This document shows positions 5,748-13,689 of a stretch of 15,126 bases of DNA, piece by piece. The notes beneath the pieces were generated by a model, which saw only the letters and a program-made list of their open reading frames with translations, did not search any database and was not told the origin of the DNA. The stretch spans positions 1-15,126 of the forward strand of contig PGYF01000038.1 of NCBI GenBank assembly GCA_002839535.1, written 5' to 3'. Origin of the DNA: Nitrospira bacterium HGW-Nitrospira-1 (GTDB taxonomy: Bacteria > Nitrospirota > Thermodesulfovibrionia > Thermodesulfovibrionales > UBA6898). Position 1 is the stretch's first letter; each line of letters opens with the position of its first letter. Both the position numbers and the translations under genes were made by a program.

Positions 5748-7280
5748 ATGAAAAAATTTCTAAATTATCTGCCGGCTATGGTATCCGGAGCGCTGATAGC
5801 GCTTGCCTTCCCTGTGTTCGATATGTATCTGCTGGCGTGGGTGGCATTTATTCCCCTTCTCCTGTCTCTATGGAAGAAAACTCCATGGGAAGCCTTTCAG
5901 ACAGGTTTTGTCTTTGGTATCGTATACTTCTTCGGCACCCTTTACTGGATCTACCATTCGATAAACTTTTACGGCGGGCTTTCCTTTGTAAGCAGTATCT
6001 CCGTAGTCTTTTTATTATGCTGTTATCTGAGTATGTATCCAGCCGTATTTGCCTATTTTTTCTCTTCTTTTATAAAAAAGACAAAGCTGCCTGCCGTGCT
6101 CATCGGGCCTGTCCTCTGGGTAGTTCTGGAGTTTATCCGTTCATATGCCTTCACCGGGTTCCCCTGGTCCAGCATCGGCTACAGTCAGTATAAGTTTCTC
6201 CCTATCATCCAGGTCTCGGATATTACCGGCATATATGGGATCTCATTTCTAATCCTCGCCTTTAACTGCGCCATTGTAGATATCCTGATAATCAAGTCCC
6301 GCATCAGGCAGACGCCTCTTTTCCCCATCTCCTATACCATGATTGGTCTTATCATGCTTTTTATTGTAATAGTATCCTCCTTTGGATACGGTTTCTGGCG
6401 TCTTGGGCAGGAAAGACCCGGCCATGTGATCAGGGTAAGTGTTGTACAGGGCAATATCGAACAAGATAAAAAATGGGAGCCGGCCTTTCAGAAATTTGTT
6501 ATGGACACATATACCGGCCTGTCTTTAGAAGCCTCTAAAGGCTCACCGGACTTAATTGTCTGGCCCGAGACCGCAGTCCCATTTTTTTTTGGTGATGATA
6601 AGAAAAATACTGAATCCCTTATCCGATTTCAAAAGACATTGAACACTTACCTGCTCTTCGGCAGCGTACTGACAAAAAAGACTTTCAGGGATCAACTATT
6701 CCTGACAAACAGCGTTGTTTTGCTTAATGAAGAAGGAAAAAGAATATATCAATATGATAAAATACACCTGGTGCCGTTTGGAGAATACGTACCGCTGAGA
6801 GGCGTTCTTTTCTTTATAGATAAGCTCGTAGCAGGTATTGGAGATTACCTTCCTGGTAACCGGTATGTAATGCCGGAGACAAAATTGGGAAGTTTTGCGT
6901 CGTTGGTATGTTATGAAATCATTTTTCCGGGTTTAGTTAGAAAATTTTATGCAAAAGATGGTGATTTCATGGTGAACATTACGAACGATGCATGGTTTGG
7001 AAAAACAGCCGGCCCTTATCAGCATTTCAGTATGGCTGTCTTCCGGGCGATAGAAAACAGAAAACCTGTGTTACGTTCAGCAAACACCGGAATATCAGGC
7101 TTTATAGACAGCAACGGAAGGATTTCGGCAAAGACGGAACTATTTCAAAGATTAGTTTTATCGGAAGAAATAAAGACGGATAATACCCTTTCAGTATACA
7201 GCCGGTACGGCGATCTTTTCGTTTATTTCTGTATCGTAATATTTATTGTTTTGTTGATAAATTTAAAATCCTGGAGGTAG
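5748..7280 (+). CDS. lnt: Apolipoprotein N-acyltransferase Lnt
   Basis: Lnt moves an acyl chain from phospholipid to the N-terminal cysteine of lipoproteins at the periplasmic face of the inner membrane, the last step of lipoprotein maturation in diderms. The 510-residue protein (E. coli about 512) has six or so N-terminal membrane helices up to about residue 215. A nitrilase-type domain then shows the full triad: E274 in VWPETAVPFF, K338 in YDKIHLVPFGEYVPL, and C388 in SLVCYEIIFPG. The NITNDAWFG motif (410-418) and a C-terminal membrane helix (about 490-505) follow. I chose the ATG at 5748 because MKKFLNYLPA leads straight into the first helix; a TTG at 5706 would only add 14 unlikely residues. 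The ribosome binding site is weak. prfB starts 3 bp after the stop, so the two are probably one operon. Confidence 0.96.
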   Translation: MKKFLNYLPAMVSGALIALAFPVFDMYLLAWVAFIPLLLSLWKKTPWEAFQTGFVFGIVYFFGTLYWIYHSINFYGGLSFVSSISVVFLLCCYLSMYPAVFAYFFSSFIKKTKLPAVLIGPVLWVVLEFIRSYAFTGFPWSSIGYSQYKFLPIIQVSDITGIYGISFLILAFNCAIVDILIIKSRIRQTPLFPISYTMIGLIMLFIVIVSSFGYGFWRLGQERPGHVIRVSVVQGNIEQDKKWEPAFQKFVMDTYTGLSLEASKGSPDLIVWPETAVPFFFGDDKKNTESLIRFQKTLNTYLLFGSVLTKKTFRDQLFLTNSVVLLNEEGKRIYQYDKIHLVPFGEYVPLRGVLFFIDKLVAGIGDYLPGNRYVMPETKLGSFASLVCYEIIFPGLVRKFYAKDGDFMVNITNDAWFGKTAGPYQHFSMAVFRAIENRKPVLRSANTGISGFIDSNGRISAKTELFQRLVLSEEIKTDNTLSVYSRYGDLFVYFCIVIFIVLLINLKSWR

Positions 7281-7283
7281 GTT

Positions 7284-8397
7284 ATGTTAATACAGTCGGA
7301 ACTAAAAGAAGAACTCTCAACTTTAAGGTCCAGGACAGAGGCCTTAAGAGGTTATCTTTGACATAGACAAAAAGAAGGCTGCTATTGAGAAAATAACCAA
7401 AGATCTGGCCCTCGAATATATCTGGTCCTCTCCTGAGAAAAGCAGGGAACTTCTAAAGGAAAAGTCAAAGTTTGAAAATACTGTCTTGCCTTTTGACATA
7501 ATTAAAAACAATCTCCTTTATATAGAAGAATCCATTGGGATATTAGATGAAGAAGGCGGAGACCTATTTTTTCCTGAGATAAAAAAAGCAATTAATTCTT
7601 TAAAAGAAGATATTGAAAATATCGAGCTCCAGACCCTTCTGTCCGGTAAGTTTGATAAGAATAACGCGATTATGACTATCCATCCAGGGGCTGGAGGCAC
7701 TGAAAGCCAGGACTGGGCCCAAATGTTGATGAGAATGTACATGCGATGGGCTGAACGCTGTGGATATAAAGCCCGGATCGTCGACATTCAGCCAGGTGAA
7801 GAGGCCGGGATAAAGGATGCAACTATTACCTTTAGCGGCGATTATGCCTATGGTTACCTGAATTCTGAGGCCGGAGTTCATAGATTGGTGAGAATTTCAC
7901 CTTTTGACGCCGCCAAAAGAAGACATACTTCTTTTGCGTCTGTTATTCTCTGCCCTGAGCTGGAAGATGATACTTATATTGAGATCAGGGAAGATGACAT
8001 AAAAATGGATACATTCAGGGCTTCAGGGGCAGGCGGCCAGTATGTAAATAAGACCTCGTCTGCTGTCAGGTTGACACATCTCCCTTCCGGTATAATTGTC
8101 AGTTGTCAGAATGAACGCTCTCAGCACAAGAATAAGGCCTTTGCCATGAAGATTCTAAAGGCAAGACTTTATAATCTAGAGATGAAGGCAAAAGAGAAAA
8201 AAATGGAACAGCTTGTTGGAGATAAAAAAGATATTGCCTGGGGAAATCAGATCAGGTCTTATATACTTCAGCCTTATCAAATGGTGAAAGATCACAGGAT
8301 AGGGATTGAAGTGGGAGATGTTAATTCTGTTTTAGACGGCAATATTGATGGATTATTAAGGGAGTCTTTGAAAATTAGAGTCATACCCACAGATTGA
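7284..8397 (+). CDS. prfB: Peptide chain release factor 2, made by programmed +1 frameshift
   Basis: RF2 recognises UGA and UAA stops and triggers peptide release on the ribosome. Frame 0 encodes 25 residues ending LRGYL and then meets TGA at 7359-7361. After a +1 shift at CTT-TGA the protein continues with D26 (DIDKKKAAIEK) to 8397, giving 370 residues in all. With this reading the SPF stop-recognition motif falls at 205-207 and the GGQ catalytic motif at 250-252, which I recall as the E. coli RF2 positions. SPF rather than PxT identifies RF2 and not RF1. The ribosome binding site GGAGG (7273-7277) lies in the last codons of lnt. By eye, the gene is more AT-rich than kdsC or gyrB. A simple gene finder would wrongly start it at an internal codon such as the TTG at 7486. 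Confidence 0.96.
7347..7362 (+). promoter_or_regulatory. RF2 programmed +1 frameshift site
   Basis: The sequence AGAGGTTATCTTTGAC contains the slip codon CTT followed by in-frame TGA and C, identical at CTTTGAC to the classic E. coli site. The Shine-Dalgarno-like AGAGG just upstream stands where E. coli has AGGGGG. It is an autoregulatory switch: when RF2 is scarce, slow termination at UGA favours the shift into the +1 frame. Confidence 0.95.
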
Positions 8398-8627
8398 TTA
8401 CAAAGAGATGTTATGAACAAAACATATTCTTCTCTACTTTAATACATATATATAAATAAATAGAAGTAGTTATAATAGTGCGTGTTGGTATCTTAAAAAC
8501 ATAAAAAACATATTGATATGGAAGAAATATTTTTTATGGTAAGTATGTATAGAATCATAGAGAGTTATAAAGAGATTTAACCAGGAAGGAAACCTTACAT
8601 AATACCAACAGAGAATTAACAGGGATA
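8398..8627 (+). other. AT-rich intergenic region, possible replication origin
   Basis: No gene is visible. The stretch 8439-8460 is almost pure A/T (ATACATATATATAAATAAA). It runs directly into 8461-8478, which reads as trinucleotides TAG AAG TAG TTA TAA TAG; five of six fit the DnaA-trio pattern [T/A]A[G/A]. A G/C-containing TGCG and then TGTTGGTAT (8483-8491) follow, and the inverse ATACCAACA lies at 8602-8610. Perfect DnaA boxes (TTATNCACA) are absent. TTATGAACA at 8411 is one mismatch away, as is TTATTAACA at 8678, which lies downstream in the dnaA leader. Position next to dnaA fits an origin, but the evidence is weak. Confidence 0.4.
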
Positions 8628-8656
8628 TTGTCACCCCCATAAAATTAAGCTATAAT
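8628..8656 (+). promoter_or_regulatory. Sigma70-type promoter for dnaA
   Basis: TTGTCA (8628-8633) is followed after exactly 17 bp by a perfect TATAAT (8651-8656). Transcription would start near 8663, leaving a leader of about 60 nt before the dnaA ATG. It probably also serves dnaN, whose start is 9 bp beyond dnaA. Confidence 0.75.
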
Positions 8657-8688
8657 AACCTGCTTTTCATTTATGAGTTATTAACAAA

Positions 8689-8710
8689 TTGTCAGTAACT
8701 TGTCAGTAAA
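8689..8710 (+). repeat. 11-bp direct tandem repeat in the dnaA leader
   Basis: TTGTCAGTAAC (8689-8699) is followed immediately by TTGTCAGTAAA (8700-8710). Ten of eleven bases match, and the period is about one helical turn. TTGTCA also occurs in the -35 box at 8628. The repeat could be an operator or an mRNA element, but nothing in the sequence proves it. Confidence 0.6.
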
Positions 8711-8723
8711 GGTAAAAGAAAAT

Positions 8724-10061
8724 ATGAATTTAGATGAAATTTGGAGTAAAAGTCTCTTAAAGATAGAAGATAAGATAGGCAATAGTGTCTTTGATTTATG
8801 GTTTAAACCAATAAAAATATTAAACATAAAAGACCAGACAGTTACCTTTGAGATACCGAACAGATTTTTTAAGGAATGGATTGAGGATTCATATCCGAAC
8901 CTCATTAAGGATTCCTTGGAGACAGTAGTCGGTTATCCTGTAACACTAAAGTATAAAGTTGAAGAAAAACAGGACACTACACAGCAAAAAATTATAAGCC
9001 AGCTTGAAAATAAAAGGATACGGCTTGCAAATAAAGGCGTTTATCTCAATCCAAAATATACATTTGAAAATTTTATTACAGGAACCAGCAACCAGTTTGC
9101 TCATGCGGCTGCTCATGCGGCTGCGGAATCACCAGGGAAGACCTACAACCCTCTTTTTATTTATGGAGGCGTTGGGCTGGGGAAGACACACCTTATGCAC
9201 GCTATCGGCAACAAGGTTATGAATGGGAAATATGATTTTTCAGTTCTTTACGTCTCATCAGAGCAATTCACCAATGAGGTGGTCTCAGCGATTAGACACG
9301 AAAAGATGTCTGAACTAAAGGAAAAATACCGGAACCTTGACTTGCTCCTGCTTGACGACGTCCAGTTTATTGCGAACAAAACTGCGACACAGGAGGAGTT
9401 CTTTTATACCTTTAATGCCTTGTACGAAAAGCAGAAGCAGATTGTAATTTCGTGCGACAGACCCCCAAAGGAGATCAGTGACGTTACTGACAGGCTCCGC
9501 TCAAGGTTTAATATGGGGCTGATCGCGGACATACAGCCGCCGGATATAGAGACGAAGATGGCGATTCTCCATAAGAAGGCCGAGATGATGATGATAGGGA
9601 AAAAAATACCCCAGGACGTTATCTATTATCTTGCAAGTAAAATCAAATCAAACATACGCGAACTCGAGGGAAGCCTGATCAGGATTGCTGCCCAGTCATC
9701 CCTGACAGGGGAAGAGATAAACATCGAGACAACAAAGAAGATACTAAAAGACATCATCCATGATGATGAAAGGCCCATCACCGTTGAAGGCATTCAAAAA
9801 ACAGTATGTGATTTTTATAATCTGAAACTGACTGACATAAAAGCGCGGAAACGGACAAAAGACATCGCGCTGCCCAGACAGGTCGCCATGTACATAAGCA
9901 AACAGATCACCGATTTATCACTGAACGATATAGGGAAGGCCTTTGGAGGGAAAGACCACGCTACCGTGATTTATGCCTGTAAGCAGATAGAGGAAAGAAG
10001 AGGCAGGGACGAGACCTTCAACAGACTGATAGAAAATCTTTTGCAGAAGATAAAAAACTAA
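8724..10061 (+). CDS. dnaA: Chromosomal replication initiator protein DnaA
   Basis: DnaA binds origin DnaA boxes, forms an ATP-dependent filament and opens the origin. The 445-residue protein has domain I at about 1-80 and a very short linker at about 81-105. The AAA+ domain shows Walker A GGVGLGKT (148-155), Walker B LLLLDD (207-212), and the box VII arginine region DRLRSRF (256-262). Domain IV carries the signature GGKDHATVIYA (408-418). I chose the ATG at 8724, giving MNLDEIW, which is close to typical DnaA starts. The TTG at 8700 lies inside the 11-bp repeat and has no ribosome binding site. The only upstream candidate for 8724 is AAAGG about 11 bases away, so translation may be weak. Residues 126-133 contain a small duplication (AHAAAHAA). 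The first third is visibly more AT-rich than the rest. Confidence 0.97.
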   Translation: MNLDEIWSKSLLKIEDKIGNSVFDLWFKPIKILNIKDQTVTFEIPNRFFKEWIEDSYPNLIKDSLETVVGYPVTLKYKVEEKQDTTQQKIISQLENKRIRLANKGVYLNPKYTFENFITGTSNQFAHAAAHAAAESPGKTYNPLFIYGGVGLGKTHLMHAIGNKVMNGKYDFSVLYVSSEQFTNEVVSAIRHEKMSELKEKYRNLDLLLLDDVQFIANKTATQEEFFYTFNALYEKQKQIVISCDRPPKEISDVTDRLRSRFNMGLIADIQPPDIETKMAILHKKAEMMMIGKKIPQDVIYYLASKIKSNIRELEGSLIRIAAQSSLTGEEINIETTKKILKDIIHDDERPITVEGIQKTVCDFYNLKLTDIKARKRTKDIALPRQVAMYISKQITDLSLNDIGKAFGGKDHATVIYACKQIEERRGRDETFNRLIENLLQKIKN

Positions 10062-10070
10062 GGAGGGGTT

Positions 10071-11171
10071 ATGAAGTTAATTGTTTCCAGAGACGAAATA
10101 CAGCAGAAGCTCTCAAATATCCAGAATATTGTCGAGAAGAGGAATACCATGCCGATTTTGAGCCATTTTCTCCTGGAGGCCAACCAAAACGGCTCATACA
10201 TTACAGCTACAGACCTGGGAACTGCGCTGAGGGAACCCCTTGACATAAAAGTGGAAAAAGAAGGAAGTATCTGTATCCCTGCCAGAAAAATGTTTGAGAT
10301 AGTAAAAGAGGTCGAGGGCGAACTCCACTGTGAATCTATAGATAACCAGTGGCTGAAGATCAAGTCCGGCGCAAGTAATTTCAGGCTTGCATGCCTGTCT
10401 GCACAGGATTTCCCTGTATGGCCCGGCATGATAGACAAAGAGGAAATATATATCAATACCAGGATGCTTCGGGAAGTGATCGACAAGACAGTATATGCCG
10501 CAGGCGAAAGCGACACGCGGTATACTCTTAACGGAATTCTATTTCATGTTCTGCCGGGAGGCAAACTCAATGTTGTCGGCACTGACGGCCACAGACTTGC
10601 AATGACAGCCAGAGAAATAGAAGGGTCTGTCTCGGAAGAGAGAAAGGATATTATCCCAAGAAAGGCCGCAATAGAGCTGAGGAAACTCATAGATAACTCG
10701 GAAGAGAATATCAAGGTGACGTTCTGCAAAAACCATATCATGTTCAGCATAGGCGATATCCAGTTCATAGCCAGGCTTATTGAGGGCACCTACCCCAATT
10801 ATGAACAGGTGATACCGGTAGGGAATGAAAAGAGGGTTGTATTCCAGAAGGACGCCTTTATACATACCCTGCGCCGGGTCTCGATTATGTCTAAAGAAAG
10901 GTCAAATGCAGTCAGGATGGACCTGTCAAATGACCGTGTTGTGATCACCTCTTCAAACCCTGATATAGGGGAGGCGCAGGATGAACTCGCAGTAGCCTAT
11001 ACCGGCGAAGAACTCTCTATGGGTTTTAACGCACGGTTTTTGATAGACATTCTTACGGCGATGTCTTCGCAAAACATTATTTTGGAGATGCAGGCGCCGT
11101 TAAGTCCGGTGCTGGTAACAGGCGAATTGGATGAAGGCTACCGCTCAGTAATCATGCCTACGAGAATATAA
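10071..11171 (+). CDS. dnaN: DNA polymerase III beta subunit (sliding clamp)
   Basis: DnaN forms the ring-shaped dimer that tethers polymerase III and other proteins to DNA. At 366 residues it has the usual family length. Recognisable blocks are the start MKLIVSRDEI, TDGHRLA (171-177), LIEGTYPNYEQVIP (236-249), GFNARFLIDIL (318-328) and the C-terminal VIMPTRI (360-366), where the partner-binding pocket of the clamp ends. A strong ribosome binding site AGGAGGGG (10061-10068) lies in the 9-bp gap after dnaA, so the two genes are almost certainly one operon driven from the dnaA promoter. An 85-bp gap containing a heptamer element follows before gyrB; the usual recF is not there. Confidence 0.97.
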   Translation: MKLIVSRDEIQQKLSNIQNIVEKRNTMPILSHFLLEANQNGSYITATDLGTALREPLDIKVEKEGSICIPARKMFEIVKEVEGELHCESIDNQWLKIKSGASNFRLACLSAQDFPVWPGMIDKEEIYINTRMLREVIDKTVYAAGESDTRYTLNGILFHVLPGGKLNVVGTDGHRLAMTAREIEGSVSEERKDIIPRKAAIELRKLIDNSEENIKVTFCKNHIMFSIGDIQFIARLIEGTYPNYEQVIPVGNEKRVVFQKDAFIHTLRRVSIMSKERSNAVRMDLSNDRVVITSSNPDIGEAQDELAVAYTGEELSMGFNARFLIDILTAMSSQNIILEMQAPLSPVLVTGELDEGYRSVIMPTRI

Positions 11172-11175
11172 CCAA

Positions 11176-11239
11176 GGGTTTGGGGGTTAGGGATTGGGGA
11201 TTAGTTCTTTTCTAACCCCTGACCCCTAAAACCTAACTA
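11176..11239 (+). repeat. Symmetric heptanucleotide element between dnaN and gyrB
   Basis: Four 7-bp units (GGGTTTG, GGGGTTA, GGGATTG, GGGATTA; 11176-11203) are followed by the 8-nt centre GTTCTTTT (11204-11211). Four units on the opposite strand sense then follow (CTAACCC, CTGACCC, CTAAAAC, CTAACTA; 11212-11239). The inner arms GGGGATTAG and CTAACCCCT pair at all but one position, counting a G-T pair, so the transcript can fold into a hairpin. No T-run follows, so it is not a standard terminator, though it could reduce read-through from dnaN. Confidence 0.88.
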
Positions 11240-11256
11240 TTGAGAACAGAGGAAAA

Positions 11257-13668
11257 ATGGAAGAAAACGAAATACTAAAGAACAACGGGATACAGGCAAC
11301 ATACGGGGCAGAAGACATCAAAGTGCTGAAAGGCCTCAGCGCAGTCAGGAAAAGACCTGCCATGTATATCGGCTCTACCGGGCCGGAGGGGCTGCATCAC
11401 CTGGTATATGAGGCTGTGGACAACAGCGTGGACGAGGCCCTGGCAGGCTACTGTAATAATATTGAAGTAATACTCCACCATGACGGAAGCTGTACGGTAA
11501 TTGATGACGGCAGAGGAATCCCGACAGGTCTGCATCCCGGCGATAGTGAAGGCCGGACAGCAGCCGAGGTTGTCCTGACAGAGCTTCACGCAGGCGGCAA
11601 GTTTGAATCAACTGTTTACAAGATATCCGGGGGATTGCATGGGGTCGGCATATCAGTGGTTAATGCGCTTTCAGAGTGGCTCGAAGTCGAGATAAAACAG
11701 GATGGCCAGGTGTTTCAGCAGAGGTTCGAGCGGGGGAAACCAACAGGCCCGCTGACAGTTGTCGGCAAGACAAAGTCAAGGGGCACAAAGGTGACCTTTA
11801 AGGCTGATAGTGAAATATTCGAGATGACTGAGTTCAGCTATGATGTGCTTTCCCCAAGATTGCGGGAAATGGCTTTTCTCAACAGAGGGTTAAAGATAAG
11901 CATACATGACGAAAGGACTGATAAAAGCAATGAGTTTATCTATAAAGGCGGTATTGTCTCGTTTGTTGAGCATCTTAACAAGAACAAAAATGTGCTTCAC
12001 CCAAAGCCTGTTTACATATCAGGCGAAAAGGACGGGATATTTGCAGAAGTCGCCTTACAGTACAATGACAGTTATTCGGAGAATATATATACCTTTGCAA
12101 ATAATATAAATACCCATGAGGGAGGCACCCATCTTATAGGTTTTAAATCTGCTCTCACACGGACTGCCAACAGCTACGCATCTTCTTCAGGCATCCTCAA
12201 GGCAGGAAAAGACAATGTCTCGGGAGATGATATCAGGGAGGGGTTAACGGCTGTCATCAGTGTTAAACTCCCCAACCCGCAGTTTGAGGGCCAGACAAAA
12301 ATGAAACTCGGCAACAGCGAGGCAAAGGGGATTGTCGAGTCGATTGTCAATGACGCCCTGTCCACGTACTTCGAGGAGAACCCTTCCATAGCGAGGAAGA
12401 TAATAGAGAAGGCTGTCCAGGCAGCAAGGGCAAGGGAGGCGGCAAGAAAGGCCCGTGAGCTTACCAGGAGAAAGGGGGCGCTTGAGGATACCGGACTCCC
12501 CGGCAAGCTTGCCGACTGTTCAGAAAAAGACCCGGCATTGAGTGAGCTGTTTATCGTTGAAGGTGATTCTGCCGGAGGCTCTGCCAAACAGGGAAGAGAC
12601 CGCAGGACTCAGGCAATACTGCCTCTAAGGGGGAAAATACTGAACGTTGAAAAAGCGCGTTTTGATAAAATGCTTGGCTCAGAGGAGATAAGGATACTCA
12701 TAACTGCCCTGGGGACCGGCATCGGCGCCGATGATTTTGATATATTGAAGGCCAGGTACCACAAGATCATACTTATGACAGACGCTGATGTTGACGGCGC
12801 GCATATACGGACCCTGCTGCTTACTTTTTTTTACCGTCAGATGCCGCAGGTCATTGAGCAGGGGTATCTCTACATAGCCCAGCCGCCGCTGTTTAAGGTA
12901 AAAAAAGGCAAGACAGAAAAATATATTCAGAACGAGGCGGAGATGCAGAATATGCTCTTTGAGCTTGCAGCAGAGGACATCGCCATACCGATAAAAGGCC
13001 TGGAGGTAAAAGGCAAGGCGTTAATCCCTTTTCTGAAGCGGCTGCTTAAATATGAGAAGTTGCTGGGATGGTTTGAAAGAAGGCGTAAGGACCCCGAGGT
13101 ATTGAGATTTCTGCTCGGTGAAGGGATAAACAAAGACATGCTGAAGGACAAGGAGAGATTGGTATCGCTCCTCGAAGGGATGAATGCGGCAGTTTCAGGT
13201 CTTACAATCGGGAATTTAAATGTTGATGAAGAGCACGGCGCATTCGGTGTTGAGATACGGAAGGAAAATTACAAGATTGTCCTGGATATGAATTTCCTGG
13301 TATCGCCTGAGTTCCGGGAGATGGAGAGCCTCCATAACTTTATCAGGGACCTGGGGGAGCTGCCATTCAGGGTCACCACGAAAGACGGCCAGAAGGAGTT
13401 GGGTTCAACTACAGAACTGTATAACTATGTTTTTGAGGCAGCCCGAAAGGGTCTGGCGATTCAGCGGTACAAGGGTCTCGGAGAGATGAACCCACACCAA
13501 TTATGGGAAACAACCATGGATTCCAACAAAAGGACTTTGCTCCAGGTGACTATTGAGGACAGTGTTCAGGCAGATGAAATATTCACGATTCTGATGGGAG
13601 ATCAAGTTGAGCCCAGGAAAGACTTTATCGTCAAGCACGCGCTGGAAGCAAGGAATATAGATATTTAA
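11257..13668 (+). CDS. gyrB: DNA gyrase subunit B
   Basis: GyrB is the ATPase subunit of gyrase, which introduces negative supercoils together with GyrA. The 803-residue protein has the GHKL ATPase domain: the general base E52 and N56 in YEAVDN, DDGRGIP (83-89), GGLHGVG (125-131), and QTKMKLG (346-352). The Toprim domain has EGDSAGG (435-441) with E435 and DADVD (509-513) with D509, D511 and D513. The C-terminal QRYKGLGEMNP (736-746) is complete. A long segment from about 550 to 730 is the insert found in many Gram-negative GyrB proteins; it also distinguishes this from ParE, which is shorter. The ATG at 11257 has AGAGGA just upstream. gyrA is not next door; the following gene is convergent. 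Confidence 0.97.
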   Translation: MEENEILKNNGIQATYGAEDIKVLKGLSAVRKRPAMYIGSTGPEGLHHLVYEAVDNSVDEALAGYCNNIEVILHHDGSCTVIDDGRGIPTGLHPGDSEGRTAAEVVLTELHAGGKFESTVYKISGGLHGVGISVVNALSEWLEVEIKQDGQVFQQRFERGKPTGPLTVVGKTKSRGTKVTFKADSEIFEMTEFSYDVLSPRLREMAFLNRGLKISIHDERTDKSNEFIYKGGIVSFVEHLNKNKNVLHPKPVYISGEKDGIFAEVALQYNDSYSENIYTFANNINTHEGGTHLIGFKSALTRTANSYASSSGILKAGKDNVSGDDIREGLTAVISVKLPNPQFEGQTKMKLGNSEAKGIVESIVNDALSTYFEENPSIARKIIEKAVQAARAREAARKARELTRRKGALEDTGLPGKLADCSEKDPALSELFIVEGDSAGGSAKQGRDRRTQAILPLRGKILNVEKARFDKMLGSEEIRILITALGTGIGADDFDILKARYHKIILMTDADVDGAHIRTLLLTFFYRQMPQVIEQGYLYIAQPPLFKVKKGKTEKYIQNEAEMQNMLFELAAEDIAIPIKGLEVKGKALIPFLKRLLKYEKLLGWFERRRKDPEVLRFLLGEGINKDMLKDKERLVSLLEGMNAAVSGLTIGNLNVDEEHGAFGVEIRKENYKIVLDMNFLVSPEFREMESLHNFIRDLGELPFRVTTKDGQKELGSTTELYNYVFEAARKGLAIQRYKGLGEMNPHQLWETTMDSNKRTLLQVTIEDSVQADEIFTILMGDQVEPRKDFIVKHALEARNIDI

Positions 13669-13689
13669 TGAAGGTTGGAGGCTTTTGCC

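Noticed and set aside
5588..6193. Long plus-strand open frame overlapping the start of lnt
   Set aside because: The translation is low in recognisable motifs and overlaps lnt in another frame for most of its length, while lnt has complete catalytic motifs. It has no ribosome binding site.
11176..11239. Rho-independent terminator after dnaN
   Set aside because: A hairpin can form, but no T-run follows and the arms are made of heptamers with mismatches. Attenuation remains possible but is not shown.
13669..13689. Bidirectional terminator between gyrB and the DUF401 gene
   Set aside because: The gap is 21 bp, with only a 4-bp AGGC/GCCT stem overlapping the DUF401 stop.
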